64,000 nucleotides of DNA from Siphonodentalium dalli. Lineage: Eukaryota > Mollusca > Scaphopoda > Gadilida > Siphonodentaliidae. Below are positions 15,001 through 31,300 of the stretch, piece by piece. Position numbers and translations under genes: made by a program. The DNA lies in NCBI GenBank assembly GCA_032622095.1, contig CP136061.1, positions 23,808,991-23,872,990 of the forward strand, read 5' to 3'. The notes beneath the pieces are model-generated. The model was not told the DNA's origin. It made no database searches and worked only from the letters and a program-made list of their open reading frames with translations. Position 1 is the stretch's first letter; each line of letters starts with the position of its first letter.

Positions 15001-18000
15001 AACTCAGGGATTTATGACTTTTTCGAAGGATTTATGGCTCTAACCCCGAGATTCATGACTACAACTCAGGGAGTTATGACTTTTTCGAAGGATTTATGGT
15101 TCTAACCCAGAGATTCATGAATAGAACTCAGGGATTTATGACTTTTTCGAAGGATTTATGGTTCTAACCCAGAGATTCATGAATAGAACTCAGGGATTTA
15201 TGACTTTTTCGAAGGATTTATGGTTCTAACCCAGAGATTCATGAATAGAACTCAGGGATTTATGACTTTTTCGAAGGATTTATGGTTCTAACCCAGAGAT
15301 TCATGAATACAACTCAGGGATTTATGACTTTTTCGAAGGATTTATGGTTCTAACCCAGAGATTCATGATTACAACTCAGGGATTTATGACTTTATCGAAG
15401 GATTTATGGCTCTAACCCAGAGATTTGTGATTACAACTCAGGGATTTATGACTTTTTTGAAGGATTTATGGCTCTAACCCGGAGATTCATGAATACAATT
15501 CTGGGATTTGTGACTTTTTCGATGGATTTATGGCTCTAACCCCGAGATTCATGACTACAACTCAGGGATTTATGACTTTTTCGAAGGATTTGTGGTTCTT
15601 ACCCAGTGATTCATGAATACAACTCAGGGATTTGTGACTTTTTCGAAGGATTTGTGGCTCTAACCCAGAGATTCAAGAATACAACGCAGGGATTTATGAC
15701 TTTTTCGAAGGATTTGTGGCTCTATCGCAGAGATTCATGAATACAACTCAGGGATTCATGACTTTTTCGAAGGATTTATGTCTCTAACCCCGAGATTCAT
15801 GACTACAACTCAGGGATTTATGACTTTTTCGAAGGATTTATGGCTCTAACCCCGAGATTCATGACTACAACTCAGGGAGTTATGACTTTTTCGAAGGATT
15901 TATGGTTCTAACCCAGAGATTCATGAATAGAACTCAGGGATTTATGACTTTTTCGAAGGATTTATGGTTCTAACCCAGAGATTCATGAATAGAACTCAGG
16001 GATTTATGACTTTTTCGAAGGATTTATGGTTCTAACCCAGAGATTCATGAATAGAACTCAGGGATTTATGACTTTTTCGAAGGATTTATGGTTCTAACCC
16101 AGAGATTCATGAATACAACTCAGGGATTTATGACTTTTTCGAAGGATTTATGGTTCTAACCCAGAGATTCATGATTACAACTCAGGGATTTATGACTTTA
16201 TCGAAGGATTTATGGCTCTAACCCAGAGATTTGTGATTACAACTCAGGGATTTATGACTTTTTTGAAGGATTTATGGCTCTAACCCGGAGATTCATGAAT
16301 ACAATTCTGGGATTTGTGACTTTTTCGATGGATTTATGGCTCTAACCCCGAGATTCATGACTACAACTCAGGGATTTATGACTTTTTCGAAGGATTTGTG
16401 GTTCTTACCCAGTGATTCATGAATACAACTCAGGGATTTATGACTTTTTCAAAGGATTTATGGTTCTAACCCAGAGATTCATGAATACAACTCAGGGATT
16501 TATGACTTTTTCAAAGGATTTATGGTTCTAACCCAGAGATTTATGAATACAACTCAGGAATTTATGACTTTTTCGAAGGATTTATGGCTCTAACCCCGAG
16601 ATTCATGACTACAACTCAGGGATTTATGACTTTTTCGAAGGATTTGTGGCTCTAACCCAGAGATTAATGAATACAACGCAGGGATTTATGACTTTTTCGA
16701 AGGATTTATGGCTCTAACCCAGAGATTCATGATTACAACTCAGGGATTTATCACTTTATCGAAGGATTTTATATTAATATGGCTCTAACCCAGAGATTCA
16801 TGAATACAACTCAGGGATTTATGACTTTTTCGAAGGATTTATGGCTCTAACCCAGAGATTCATGATTACAACTCAGGGATTTATGACTTTTTCGAAGGAT
16901 TTATGGTTCTAACCCAGAGATTCATGAATAGAACTCAGGGATTTATGACTTTTTCGAAGGATTTATGGCTTTAACCCCGAGATTTATGACTACAACTCTG
17001 GGATTTATGACTTTTTCGAAGGATTTATGGTTCTAACCCAGAGATTCATGACTACAACTCAGGGATTTATGACTTTTTCGAAGGATTTGTGGCTCTAACC
17101 CAGAGATTCGTGAATACAACGCAGGGATTTATGACTTTTTCGAAGGATTTATGGCTCTTACCCAGAGATTCATGATTACAACTCAGGGATTTGTGACTTT
17201 TTCGAAGGATTTGTGGCTCTAACCCAGAGATTCATGAATACAACGCAGGGATTTATGACTTTTTCGAAGGATTTGTGGCTCTATCGCAGAGATTCAATAA
17301 TACAACTCTGGGATTCATGACTTTTTCGAAGGATTTATGGCTCTAACCCCGAGATTCATGACTACAACTCAGGGATTTATGACTTTTGGCGAAGGATTTA
17401 TGGCTCTAACCCCGAGATTCATGACTACAACTCAGGGATTTATGACTTTTTCGAAGGATTTGTGGTTCTTACCCAGTGATTCATGAATACAACTCAGGGA
17501 TTTATGACTTTTTCAAAGGATTTATGGTTCTAACCCAGAGATTCATGAATACAACTCAGGGATTTATGACTTTTTCAAAGGATTTATGGTTCTAACCCAG
17601 AGATTCATGAATACAACTCAGGAATTTATGACTTTTTCGAAGGATTTATGGCTCTAACCCCGAGATTCATGACTACAACTCAGGGATTTATGACTTTTTC
17701 GAAGGATTTGTGGCTCTAACCCAGAGATTCATGAATACAACGCAGGGATTTATGACTTTTTCGAAGGATTTATGGCTCTAACCCAGAGATTCATGATTAC
17801 AACTCAGGGATTTATCACTTTATCGAAGGATTTTATATTAATATGGCTCTAACCCAGAGATTCATGAATACAACTCAGGGATTTATGACTTTTTCGAAGG
17901 ATTTATGGCTCTAACCCAGAGATTCATGATTACAACTCAGGGATTTATGACTTTTTCGAAGGATTTATGGTTCTAACCCAGAGATTCATGAATAGAACTC

Positions 18001-21000
18001 AGGGATTTATGACTTTTTCGAAGGATTTATGGCTTTAACCCCGAGATTTATGACTACAACTCTGGGATTTATGACTTTTTCGAAGGATTTATGGTTCTAA
18101 CCCAGAGATTCATGACTACAACTCAGGGATTTATGACTTTTTCGAAGGATTTGTGGCTCTAACCCAGAGATTCGTGAATACAACGCAGGGATTTATGACT
18201 TTTTCGAAGGATTTATGGCTCTTACCCAGAGATTCATGATTACAACTCAGGGATTTGTGACTTTTTCGAAGGATTTGTGGCTCTAACCCAGAGATTCATG
18301 AATACAACGCAGGGATTTATGACTTTTTCGAAGGATTTGTGGCTCTATCGCAGAGATTCAATAATACAACTCTGGGATTCATGACTTTTTCGAAGGATTT
18401 ATGGCTCTAACCCCGAGATTCATGACTACAACTCAGGGATTTATGACTTTTTCGAAGGATTTGTGGCTCTAACCCAGAGATTCATGAATACAACGCAGGG
18501 ATTTATGACTTTTTCGAAGGATTTATGGCTCTAACCCAGAGATTCATGATTACAACTCAGGGATTTATCACTTTATCGAAGGATTTTATATTAATATGGC
18601 TCTAACCCAGAGATTCATGAATACAACTCAGGGATTTATGACTTTTTCGAAGGATTTATGGCTCTAACCCAGAGATTCATGATTACAACTCAGGGATTTA
18701 TGACTTTTTCGAAGGATTTATGGTTCTAACCCAGAGATTCATGAATAGAACTCAGGGATTTATGACTTTTTCGAAGGATTTATGGCTTTAACCCCGAGAT
18801 TTATGACTACAACTCTGGGATTTATGACTTTTTCGAAGGATTTATGGTTCTAACCCAGAGATTCATGACTACAACTCAGGGATTTATGACTTTTTCGAAG
18901 GATTTGTGGCTCTAACCCAGAGATTCGTGAATACAACGCAGGGATTTATGACTTTTTCGAAGGATTTATGGCTCTTACCCAGAGATTCATGATTACAACT
19001 CAGGGATTTGTGACTTTTTCGAAGGATTTGTGGCTCTAACCCAGAGATTCATGAATACAACGCAGGGATTTATGACTTTTTCGAAGGATTTGTGGCTCTA
19101 TCGCAGAGATTCAATAATACAACTCTGGGATTCATGACTTTTTCGAAGGATTTATGGCTCTAACCCCGAGATTCATGACTACAACTCAGGGATTTATGAC
19201 TTTTTGCGAAGGATTTATGGCTCTAACCCCGAGATTCATGACTACAACTCAGGGATTTATGACTTTTTCGAAGGATTTATGGTTCTAACCCAGAGATTCA
19301 CGAATAGAACTCAGGGAGTTATGACTTTTTCGGAGGATTTATGGCTCTAACCCCGAGATTCATGACTACAACTCGGGGATTTATGACTTTTTCGAAGGAT
19401 TTGTGGCTCTAATCCAGAGATTCATGAATACAACGCAGGGATTTATAACTTTTTCGAAGGATTTATGGTTCTAACCCAGAGATTCATGATTACAACTCAG
19501 GGATTTATGACTGTTTTGAAGGATTTATGGCTCTAACCCGGAGATTCATGAATAGAACTCAGGGATTTATGACTTTTTCGAAGGATTTATGGCTCTAACC
19601 CCGAGATTCATGACTACAACTCGGGGATTTATGACTTTTTCGAAGGATTTGTGGCTCTAATCCAGAGATTCATGAATACAACGCAGGGATTTATGACTTT
19701 TTCGAAGGATTTATGGTTCTAACCCAGAGATTCATGATTACAACTCAGGGATTTATGACTGTTTTGAAGGATTTATGGCTCTAACCCGGAGATTCATGAA
19801 TACAACGCAGGGATTTATGACTTTTTCGAAGGATTTGTGGCTCTAACCCCGAGATTCATGACTACAACTCAGGGAGTTATGACTTTTTCGAAGGATTTAT
19901 GGCTCTTACCCAGAGATTCATGATTACAACTCAGGGATTTGTGACTTTTTCGAAGGATTTGTGGCTCTAACCCAGAGATTCAAGAATACAACGCAGGGAT
20001 TTATGACTTTTTCGAAGGATTTGTGGCTCTATCGCAGAGATTCATGAATACAACTCAGGGATTCATGACTTTTTCGAAGGATTTATGTCTCTAACCCCGA
20101 GATTCATGACTACAACTCAGGGATTTATGACTTTTTCGAAGGAATTATGGCTCTAACCCCGAGATTCATGACTACAACTCAGGGAGTTATGACTTTTTCG
20201 AAGGATTTATGGTTCTAACCCAGAGATTCATGAATAGAACTCAGGGATTTATGACTTTTTCGAAGGATTTATGGTTCTAACCCAGAGATTCATGAATAGA
20301 ACTCAGGGATTTATTACTTTTTCGAAGGATTTATGGTTCTAACCCAGAGATTCATGAATAGAACTCAGGGATTTATGACTTTTTCGAAGGATTTATGGTT
20401 CTAACCCAGAGATTCATGAATACAACTCAGGGATTTATGACTTTTTCGAAGGATTTATGGTTCTAACCCAGAGATTCATGATTACAACTCAGGGATTTAT
20501 GACTTTATCGAAGGATTTATGGCTCTAACCCAGAGATTTGTGATTACAACTCAGGGATTTATGACTTTTTTGAAGGATTTATGGCTCTAACCCGGAGATT
20601 CATGAATACAATTCTGGGATTTGTGACTTTTTCGATGGATGTATGGCTCTAACCCCGAGATTCATGACTACAACTCAGGGATTTATGACTTTTTCGAAGG
20701 ATTTGTGGTTCTTACCCAGTGATTCATGAATACAACTCAGGGATTTATGACTTTTTCAAAGGATTTATGGTTCTAACCCAGAGATTCATGAATACAACTC
20801 AGGGATTTATGACTTTTTCAAAGGATTTATGGTTCTAACCCAGAGATTTATGAATACAACTCAGGAATTTATGACTTTTTCGAAGGATTTATGGCTCTAA
20901 CCCCGAGATTCATGACTACAACTCAGGGATTTATGACTTTTTCGAAGGATTTGTGGCTCTAACCCAGAGATTAATGAATACAACGCAGGGATTTATGACT

Positions 21001-21076
21001 TTTTCGAAGGATTTATGGCTCTAACCCAGAGATTCATGATTACAACTCAGGGATTTATCACTTTATCGAAGGATTT

Positions 21077-24000
21077 TATATTAATATGGCTCTAACCCAG
21101 AGATTCATGAATACAACTCAGGGATTTATGACTTTTTCGAAGGATTTATGGCTCTAACCCAGAGATTCATGATTACAACTCAGGGATTTATGACTTTTTC
21201 GAAGGATTTATGGTTCTAACCCAGAGATTCATGAATAGAACTCAGGGATTTATGACTTTTTCGAAGGATTTATGGCTTTAACCCCGAGATTTATGACTAC
21301 AACTCTGGGATTTATGACTTTTTCGAAGGATTTATGGTTCTAACCCAGAGATTCATGACTACAACTCAGGGATTTATGACTTTTTCGAAGGATTTGTGGC
21401 TCTAACCCAGAGATTCGTGAATACAACGCAGGGATTTATGACTTTTTCGAAGGATTTATGGCTCTTACCCAGAGATTCATGATTACAACTCAGGGATTTG
21501 TGACTTTTTCGAAGGATTTGTGGCTCTAACCCAGAGATTCATGAATACAACGCAGGGATTTATGACTTTTTCGAAGGATTTGTGGCTCTATCGCAGAGAT
21601 TCAATAATACAACTCTGGGATTCATGACTTTTTCGAAGGATTTATGGCTCTAACCCCGAGATTCATGACTACAACTCAGGGATTTATGACTTTTGGCGAA
21701 GGATTTATGGCTCTAACCCCGAGATTCATGACTACAACTCAGGGATTTATGACTTTTTCGAAGGATTTGTGGTTCTTACCCAGTGATTCATGAATACAAC
21801 TCAGGGATTTATGACTTTTTCAAAGGATTTATGGTTCTAACCCAGAGATTCATGAATACAACTCAGGGATTTATGACTTTTTCAAAGGATTTATGGTTCT
21901 AACCCAGAGATTCATGAATACAACTCAGGAATTTATGACTTTTTCGAAGGATTTATGGCTCTAACCCCGAGATTCATGACTACAACTCAGGGATTTATGA
22001 CTTTTTCGAAGGATTTGTGGCTCTAACCCAGAGATTCATGAATACAACGCAGGGATTTATGACTTTTTCGAAGGATTTATGGCTCTAACCCAGAGATTCA
22101 TGATTACAACTCAGGGATTTATCACTTTATCGAAGGATTTTATATTAATATGGCTCTAACCCAGAGATTCATGAATACAACTCAGGGATTTATGACTTTT
22201 TCGAAGGATTTATGGCTCTAACCCAGAGATTCATGATTACAACTCAGGGATTTATGACTTTTTCGAAGGATTTATGGTTCTAACCCAGAGATTCATGAAT
22301 AGAACTCAGGGATTTATGACTTTTTCGAAGGATTTATGGCTTTAACCCCGAGATTTATGACTACAACTCTGGGATTTATGACTTTTTCGAAGGATTTATG
22401 GTTCTAACCCAGAGATTCATGACTACAACTCAGGGATTTATGACTTTTTCGAAGGATTTGTGGCTCTAACCCAGAGATTCGTGAATACAACGCAGGGATT
22501 TATGACTTTTTCGAAGGATTTATGGCTCTTACCCAGAGATTCATGATTACAACTCAGGGATTTGTGACTTTTTCGAAGGATTTGTGGCTCTAACCCAGAG
22601 ATTCATGAATACAACGCAGGGATTTATGACTTTTTCGAAGGATTTGTGGCTCTATCGCAGAGATTCAATAATACAACTCTGGGATTCATGACTTTTTCGA
22701 AGGATTTATGGCTCTAACCCCGAGATTCATGACTACAACTCAGGGATTTATGACTTTTGGCGAAGGATTTATGGCTCTAACCCCGAGATTCATGACTACA
22801 ACTCAGGGATTTATGACTTTTTCGAAGGATTTGTGGTTCTTACCCAGTGATTCATGAATACAACTCAGGGATTTATGACTTTTTCAAAGGATTTATGGTT
22901 CTAACCCAGAGATTCATGAATACAACTCAGGGATTTATGACTTTTTCAAAGGATTTATGGTTCTAACCCAGAGATTCATGAATACAACTCAGGAATTTAT
23001 GACTTTTTCGAAGGATTTATGGCTCTAACCCCGAGATTCATGACTACAACTCAGGGATTTATGACTTTTTCGAAGGATTTGTGGCTCTAACCCAGAGATT
23101 CATGAATACAACGCAGGGATTTATGACTTTTTCGAAGGATTTATGGCTCTAACCCAGAGATTCATGATTACAACTCAGGGATTTATCACTTTATCGAAGG
23201 ATTTTATATTAATATGGCTCTAACCCAGAGATTCATGAATACAACTCAGGGATTTATGACTTTTTCGAAGGATTTATGGCTCTAACCCAGAGATTCATGA
23301 TTACAACTCAGGGATTTATGACTTTTTCGAAGGATTTATGGTTCTAACCCAGAGATTCATGAATAGAACTCAGGGATTTATGACTTTTTCGAAGGATTTA
23401 TGGCTTTAACCCCGAGATTTATGACTACAACTCTGGGATTTATGACTTTTTCGAAGGATTTATGGTTCTAACCCAGAGATTCATGACTACAACTCAGGGA
23501 TTTATGACTTTTTCGAAGGATTTGTGGCTCTAACCCAGAGATTCGTGAATACAACGCAGGGATTTATGACTTTTTCGAAGGATTTATGGCTCTTACCCAG
23601 AGATTCATGATTACAACTCAGGGATTTGTGACTTTTTCGAAGGATTTGTGGCTCTAACCCAGAGATTCATGAATACAACGCAGGGATTTATGACTTTTTC
23701 GAAGGATTTGTGGCTCTATCGCAGAGATTCAATAATACAACTCTGGGATTCATGACTTTTTCGAAGGATTTATGGCTCTAACCCCGAGATTCATGACTAC
23801 AACTCAGGGATTTATGACTTTTGGCGAAGGATTTATGGCTCTAACCCCGAGATTCATGACTACAACTCAGGGATTTATGACTTTTTCGAAGGATTTGTGG
23901 TTCTTACCCAGTGATTCATGAATACAACTCAGGGATTTATGACTTTTTCAAAGGATTTATGGTTCTAACCCAGAGATTCATGAATACAACTCAGGGATTT

Positions 24001-25332
24001 ATGACTTTTTCAAAGGATTTATGGTTCTAACCCAGAGATTCATGAATACAACTCAGGAATTTATGACTTTTTCGAAGGATTTATGGCTCTAACCCCGAGA
24101 TTCATGACTACAACTCAGGGATTTATGACTTTTTCGAAGGATTTGTGGCTCTAACCCAGAGATTCATGAATACAACGCAGGGATTTATGACTTTTTCGAA
24201 GGATTTATGGCTCTAACCCAGAGATTCATGATTACAACTCAGGGATTTATCACTTTATCGAAGGATTTTATATTAATATGGCTCTAACCCAGAGATTCAT
24301 GAATACAACTCAGGGATTTATGACTTTTTCGAAGGATTTATGGCTCTAACCCAGAGATTCATGATTACAACTCAGGGATTTATGACTTTTTCGAAGGATT
24401 TATGGTTCTAACCCAGAGATTCATGAATAGAACTCAGGGATTTATGACTTTTTCGAAGGATTTATGGCTTTAACCCCGAGATTTATGACTACAACTCTGG
24501 GATTTATGACTTTTTCGAAGGATTTATGGTTCTAACCCAGAGATTCATGACTACAACTCAGGGATTTATGACTTTTTCGAAGGATTTGTGGCTCTAACCC
24601 AGAGATTCGTGAATACAACGCAGGGATTTATGACTTTTTCGAAGGATTTATGGCTCTTACCCAGAGATTCATGATTACAACTCAGGGATTTGTGACTTTT
24701 TCGAAGGATTTGTGGCTCTAACCCAGAGATTCATGAATACAACGCAGGGATTTATGACTTTTTCGAAGGATTTGTGGCTCTATCGCAGAGATTCAATAAT
24801 ACAACTCTGGGATTCATGACTTTTTCGAAGGATTTATGGCTCTAACCCCGAGATTCATGACTACAACTCAGGGATTTATGACTTTTTGCGAAGGATTTAT
24901 GGCTCTAACCCCGAGATTCATGACTACAACTCAGGGATTTATGACTTTTTCGAAGGATTTATGGTTCTAACCCAGAGATTCACGAATAGAACTCAGGGAG
25001 TTATGACTTTTTCGAAGGATTTATGGTTCTAACCCAGAGATTCATGAATAGAACTCATGGATTTATGACTTTTTCGAAGGATTTATGGTTCTAACACAGA
25101 GATTCATGAATAGAACTCAGGGATTTATGACTTTTTCGAAGGATTTATGGCTTTAACCCCGAGATTCATGACTACAACTCAGGGATTTATGACTTTTTCG
25201 AAGGATTTATGGCTCTAACACCGAGATTCATGACTACAACTCAGGGATTTATGACTTTTTCGAAGGATTTATGGCTCTAACCCCGAGATTGATGACTACA
25301 ACTCGGGGATTTATGACTTTTTCGAAAGATTT
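21077..25332. repeat. 1,064-bp higher-order repeat, consecutive copies
   Basis: The insertion-variant monomer (TATATTAATATGG) starts at 21077, 22141, 23205 and 24269, exactly 1,064 bp apart each time. This equals seventeen 62-bp monomers plus the ~10-bp insertion. Other variant monomers (GGCTTTAACC, CTATCGCAGAG, TTTTGGCGAAGG) keep the same order within each unit. The same 1,064-bp spacing appears at 6018-7082, 16770-17834, 29994-31058, 51863-52927 and 57358-58422. The end of the last copy is approximate. Confidence 0.9.
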
Positions 25333-28300
25333 GTGGCTCTAATCCAGAGATTCATGAATACAACGCAGGGATTTATGACTTTTTCGAAGGATTTATGGTT
25401 CTAACCCAGAGATTCATGATTACAACTCAGGGATTTATGACTGTTTTGAAGGATTTATGGCTCTAACCCGGAGATTCATGAATACAACGCAGGGATTTAT
25501 GACTTTTTCGAAGGATTTGTGGCTCTAACCCCGAGATTCATGACTACAACTCAGGGAGTTATGACTTTTTCGAAGGATTTATGGCTCTTACCCAGAGATT
25601 CATGATTACAACTCAGGGATTTGTGACTTTTTCGAAGGATTTGTGGCTCTAACCCAGAGATTCAAGAATACAACGCAGGGATTTATGACTTTTTCGAAGG
25701 ATTTGTGGCTCTATCGCAGAGATTCATGAATACAACTCAGGGATTCATGACTTTTTCGAAGGATTTATGTCTCTAACCCCGAGATTCATGACTACAACTC
25801 AGGGATTTATGACTTTTTCGAAGGATTTATGGCTCTAACCCCGAGATTCATGACTACAACTCAGGGAGTTATGACTTTTTCGAAGGATTTATGGTTCTAA
25901 CCCAGAGATTCATGAATAGAACTCAGGGATTTATGACTTTTTCGAAGGATTTATGGTTCTAACCCAGAGATTCATGAATAGAACTCAGGGATTTATGACT
26001 TTTTCGAAGGATTTATGGTTCTAACCCAGAGATTCATGAATAGAACTCAGGGATTTATGACTTTTTCGAAGGATTTATGGTTCTAACCCAGAGATTCATG
26101 AATACAACTCAGGGATTTATGACTTTTTCGAAGGATTTATGGTTCTAACCCAGAGATTCATGATTACAACTCAGGGATTTATGACTTTATCGAAGGATTT
26201 ATGGCTCTAACCCAGAGATTTGTGATTACAACTCAGGGATTTATGACTTTTTTGAGGGATTTATGGCTCTAACCCGGAGATTCATGAATACAATTCTGGG
26301 ATTTGTGACTTTTTCGATGGATTTATGGCTCTAACCCCGAGATTCATGACTACAACTCAGGGATTTATGACTTTTTCGAAGGATTTGTGGTTCTTACCCA
26401 GTGATTCATGAATACAACTCAGGGATTTATGACTTTTTCAAAGGATTTATGGTTCTAACCCAGAGATTCATGAATACAACTCAGGGATTTATGACTTTTT
26501 CAAAGGATTTATGGTTCTAACCCAGAGATTCATGAATACAACTCAGGAATTTATGACTTTTTCGAAGGATTTGTGGCTCTAACCCAGAGATTCATGAATA
26601 CAACGCAGGGATTTATGACTTTTTCGAAGGATTTATGGCTCTAACCCAGAGATTCATGATTACAACTCAGGGATTTATCACTTTATCGAAGGATTTTATA
26701 TTAATATGGCTCTAACCCAGAGATTCATGAATACAACTCAGGGATTTATGACTTTTTCGAAGGATTTATGGCTCTAACCCAGAGATTCATGATTACAACT
26801 CAGGGATTTATGACTTTTTCGAAGGATTTATGGTTCTAACCCAGAGATTCATGAATAGAACTCAGGGATTTATGACTTTTTCGAAGGATTTATGGCTTTA
26901 ACCCCGAGATTTATGACTACAACTCTGGGATTTATGACTTTTTCGAAGGATTTATGGTTCTAACCCAGAGATTCATGACTACAACTCAGGGATTTATGAC
27001 TTTTTCGAAGGATTTGTGGCTCTAACCCAGAGATTCGTGAATACAACGCAGGGATTTATGACTTTTTCGAAGGATTTATGGCTCTTATCCAGAGATTCAT
27101 GATTACAACTCAGGGATTTGTGACTTTTTCGAAGGATTTGTGGCTCTAACCCAGAGATTCATGAATACAACGCAGGGATTTATGACTTTTTCGAAGGATT
27201 TGTGGCTCTATCGCAGAGATTCAATAATACAACTCTGGGATTCATGACTTTTTCGAAGGATTTATTGCTCTAACCCCGAGATTCATGACTACAACTCAGG
27301 GATTTATGACTTTTTGCGAAGGATTTATGGCTCTAACCCCGAGATTCATGACTACAACTCAGGGATTTATGACTTTTTCGAAGGATTTGTGGTTCTTACC
27401 CAGTGATTCATGAATACAACTCAGGGATTTATGACTTTTTCAAAGGATTTATGGTTCTAACCCAGAGATTCATGAATACAACTCAGGGATTTATGACTTT
27501 TTCAAAGGATTTATGGTTCTAACCCAGAGATTCATGAATACAACTCAGGAATTTATGACTTTTTCGAAGGATTTATGGCTCTAACCCCGAGATTCATGAC
27601 TACAACTCAGGGATTTATGACTTTTTCGAAGGATTTATGGTTCTAACCCAGAGATTCATGAATAGAACTCAGGGATTTATGACTTTTTCGAAGGATTTAT
27701 GGCTTTAACCCCGAGATTTATGACTACAACTCTGGGATTTATGACTTTTTCGAAGGATTTATGGTTCTAACCCAGAGATTCATGACTACAACTCAGGGAT
27801 TTATGACTTTTTCGAAGGATTTGTGGCTCTAACCCAGAGATTCGTGAATACAACGCAGGGATTTATGACTTTTTCGAAGGATTTATGGCTCTTACCCAGA
27901 GATTCATGATTACAACTCAGGGATTTGTGACTTTTTCGAAGGATTTGTGGCTCTAACCCAGAGATTCATGAATACAACGCAGGGATTTATGACTTTTTCG
28001 AAGGATTTGTGGCTCTATCGCAGAGATTCAATAATACAACTCTGGGATTCATGACTTTTTCGAAGGATTTATGGCTCTAACCCCGAGATTCATGACTACA
28101 ACTCAGGGATTTATGACTTTTTGCGAAGGATTTATGGCTCTAACCCCGAGATTCATGACTACAACTCAGGGATTTATGACTTTTTCGAAGGATTTATGGT
28201 TCTAACCCAGAGATTCACGAATAGAACTCAGGGAGTTATGACTTTTTCGAAGGATTTATGGTTCTAACCCAGAGATTCATGAATAGAACTCATGGATTTA

Positions 28301-31300
28301 TGACTTTTTCGAAGGATTTATGGTTCTAACACAGAGATTCATGAATAGAACTCAGGGATTTATGACTTTTTCGAAGGATTTATGGCTTTAACCCCGAGAT
28401 TCATGACTACAACTCAGGGATTTATGACTTTTTCGAAGGATTTATGGCTCTAACACCGAGATTCATGACTACAACTCAGGGATTTATGACTTTTTCGAAG
28501 GATTTATGGCTCTAACCCCGAGATTGATGACTACAACTCGGGGATTTATGACTTTTTCGAAAGATTTGTGGCTCTAATCCAGAGATTCATGAATACAACG
28601 CAGGGATTTATGACTTTTTCGAAGGATTTATGGTTCTAACCCAGAGATTCATGATTACAACTCAGGGATTTATGACTGTTTTGAAGGATTTATGGCTCTA
28701 ACCCGGAGATTCATGAATACAACGCAGGGATTTATGACTTTTTCGAAGGATTTGTGGCTCTAACCCAGAGATTCATGACTACAACTCAGGGAGTTATGAC
28801 TTTTTCGAAGGATTTATGGCTCTTACCCAGAGATTCATGATTACAACTCAGGGATTTGTGACTTTTTCGAAGGATTTGTGGCTCTAACCCAGAGATTCAA
28901 GAATACAACGCAGGGATTTATGACTTTTTCGAAGGATTTGTGGCTCTATCGCAGAGATTCATGAATACAACTCAGGGATTCATGACTTTTTCGAAGGATT
29001 TATGTCTCTAACCCCGAGATTCATGACTACAACTCAGGGATTTATGACTTTTTCGAAGGATTTATGGCTCTAACCCCGAGATTCATGACTACAACTCAGG
29101 GAGTTATGACTTTTTCGAAGGATTTATGGTTCTAACCCAGAGATTCATGAATAGAACTCAGGGATTTATGACTTTTTCGAAGGATTTATGGTTCTAACCC
29201 AGAGATTCATGAATAGAACTCAGGGATTTATGACTTTTTCGAAGGATTTATGGTTCTAACCCAGAGATTCATGAATAGAACTCAGGGATTTATGACTTTT
29301 TCGAAGGATTTATGGTTCTAACCCAGAGATTCATGAATACAACTCAGGGATTTATGACTTTTTCGAAGGATTTATGGTTCTAACCCAGAGATTCATGATT
29401 ACAACTCAGGGATTTATGACTTTATCGAAGGATTTATGGCTCTAACCCAGAGATTTGTGATTACAACTCAGGGATTTATGACTTTTTTGAGGGATTTATG
29501 GCTCTAACCCGGAGATTCATGAATACAATTCTGGGATTTGTGACTTTTTCGATGGATTTATGGCTCTAACCCCGAGATTCATGACTACAACTCAGGGATT
29601 TATGACTTTTTCGAAGGATTTGTGGTTCTTACCCAGTGATTCATGAATACAACTCAGGGATTTATGACTTTTTCAAAGGATTTATGGTTCTAACCCAGAG
29701 ATTCATGAATACAACTCAGGGATTTATGACTTTTTCAAAGGATTTATGGTTCTAACCCAGAGATTCATGAATACAACTCAGGAATTTATGACTTTTTCGA
29801 AGGATTTATGGCTCTAACCCCGAGATTCATGACTACAACTCAGGGATTTATGACTTTTTCGAAGGATTTGTGGCTCTAACCCAGAGATTCATGAATACAA
29901 CGCAGGGATTTATGACTTTTTCGAAGGATTTATGGCTCTAACCCAGAGATTCATGATTACAACTCAGGGATTTATCACTTTATCGAAGGATTTTATATTA
30001 ATATGGCTCTAACCCAGAGATTCATGAATACAACTCAGGGATTTATGACTTTTTCGAAGGATTTATGGCTCTAACCCAGAGATTCATGATTACAACTCAG
30101 GGATTTATGACTTTTTCGAAGGATTTATGGTTCTAACCCAGAGATTCATGAATAGAACTCAGGGATTTATGACTTTTTCGAAGGATTTATGGCTTTAACC
30201 CCGAGATTTATGATTACAACTCTGGGATTTATGACTTTTTCGAAGGATTTATGGTTCTAACCCAGAGATTCATGACTACAACTCAGGGATTTATGACTTT
30301 TTCGAAGGATTTGTGGCTCTAACCCAGAGATTCGTGAATACAACGCAGGGATTTATGACTTTTTCGAAGGATTTATGGCTCTTATCCAGAGATTCATGAT
30401 TACAACTCAGGGATTTGTGACTTTTTCGAAGGATTTGTGGCTCTAACCCAGAGATTCATGAATACAACGCAGGGATTTATGACTTTTTCGAAGGATTTGT
30501 GGCTCTATCGCAGAGATTCAATAATACAACTCTGGGATTCATGACTTTTTCGAAGGATTTATTGCTCTAACCCCGAGATTCATGACTACAACTCAGGGAT
30601 TTATGACTTTTTGCGAAGGATTTATGGCTCTAACCCCGAGATTCATGACTACAACTCAGGGATTTATGACTTTTTCGAAGGATTTGTGGTTCTTACCCAG
30701 TGATTCATGAATACAACTCAGGGATTTATGACTTTTTCAAAGGATTTATGGTTCTAACCCAGAGATTCATGAATACAACTCAGGGATTTATGACTTTTTC
30801 AAAGGATTTATGGTTCTAACCCAGAGATTCATGAATACAACTCAGGAATTTATGACTTTTTCGAAGGATTTATGGCTCTAACCCCGAGATTCATGATTAC
30901 AACTCAGGGATTTATGACTTTTTCGAAGGATTTGTGGCTCTAACCCAGAGATTCATGAATACAACGCAGGGATTTATGACTTTTTCGAAGGATTTATGGC
31001 TCTAACCCAGAGATTCATGATTACAACTCAGGGATTTATCACTTTATCGAAGGATTTTATATTAATATGGCTCTAACCCAGAGATTCATGAATACAACTC
31101 AGGGATTTATGACTTTTTCGAAGGATTTATGGCTCTAACCCAGAGATTCATGATTACAACTCAGGGATTTATGACTTTTTCGAAGGATTTATGGTTCTAA
31201 CCCAGAGATTCATGAATAGAACTCAGGGATTTATGACTTTTTCGAAGGATTTATGGGTTTAACCCCGAGATTTATGACTACAACTCTGGGATTTATGACT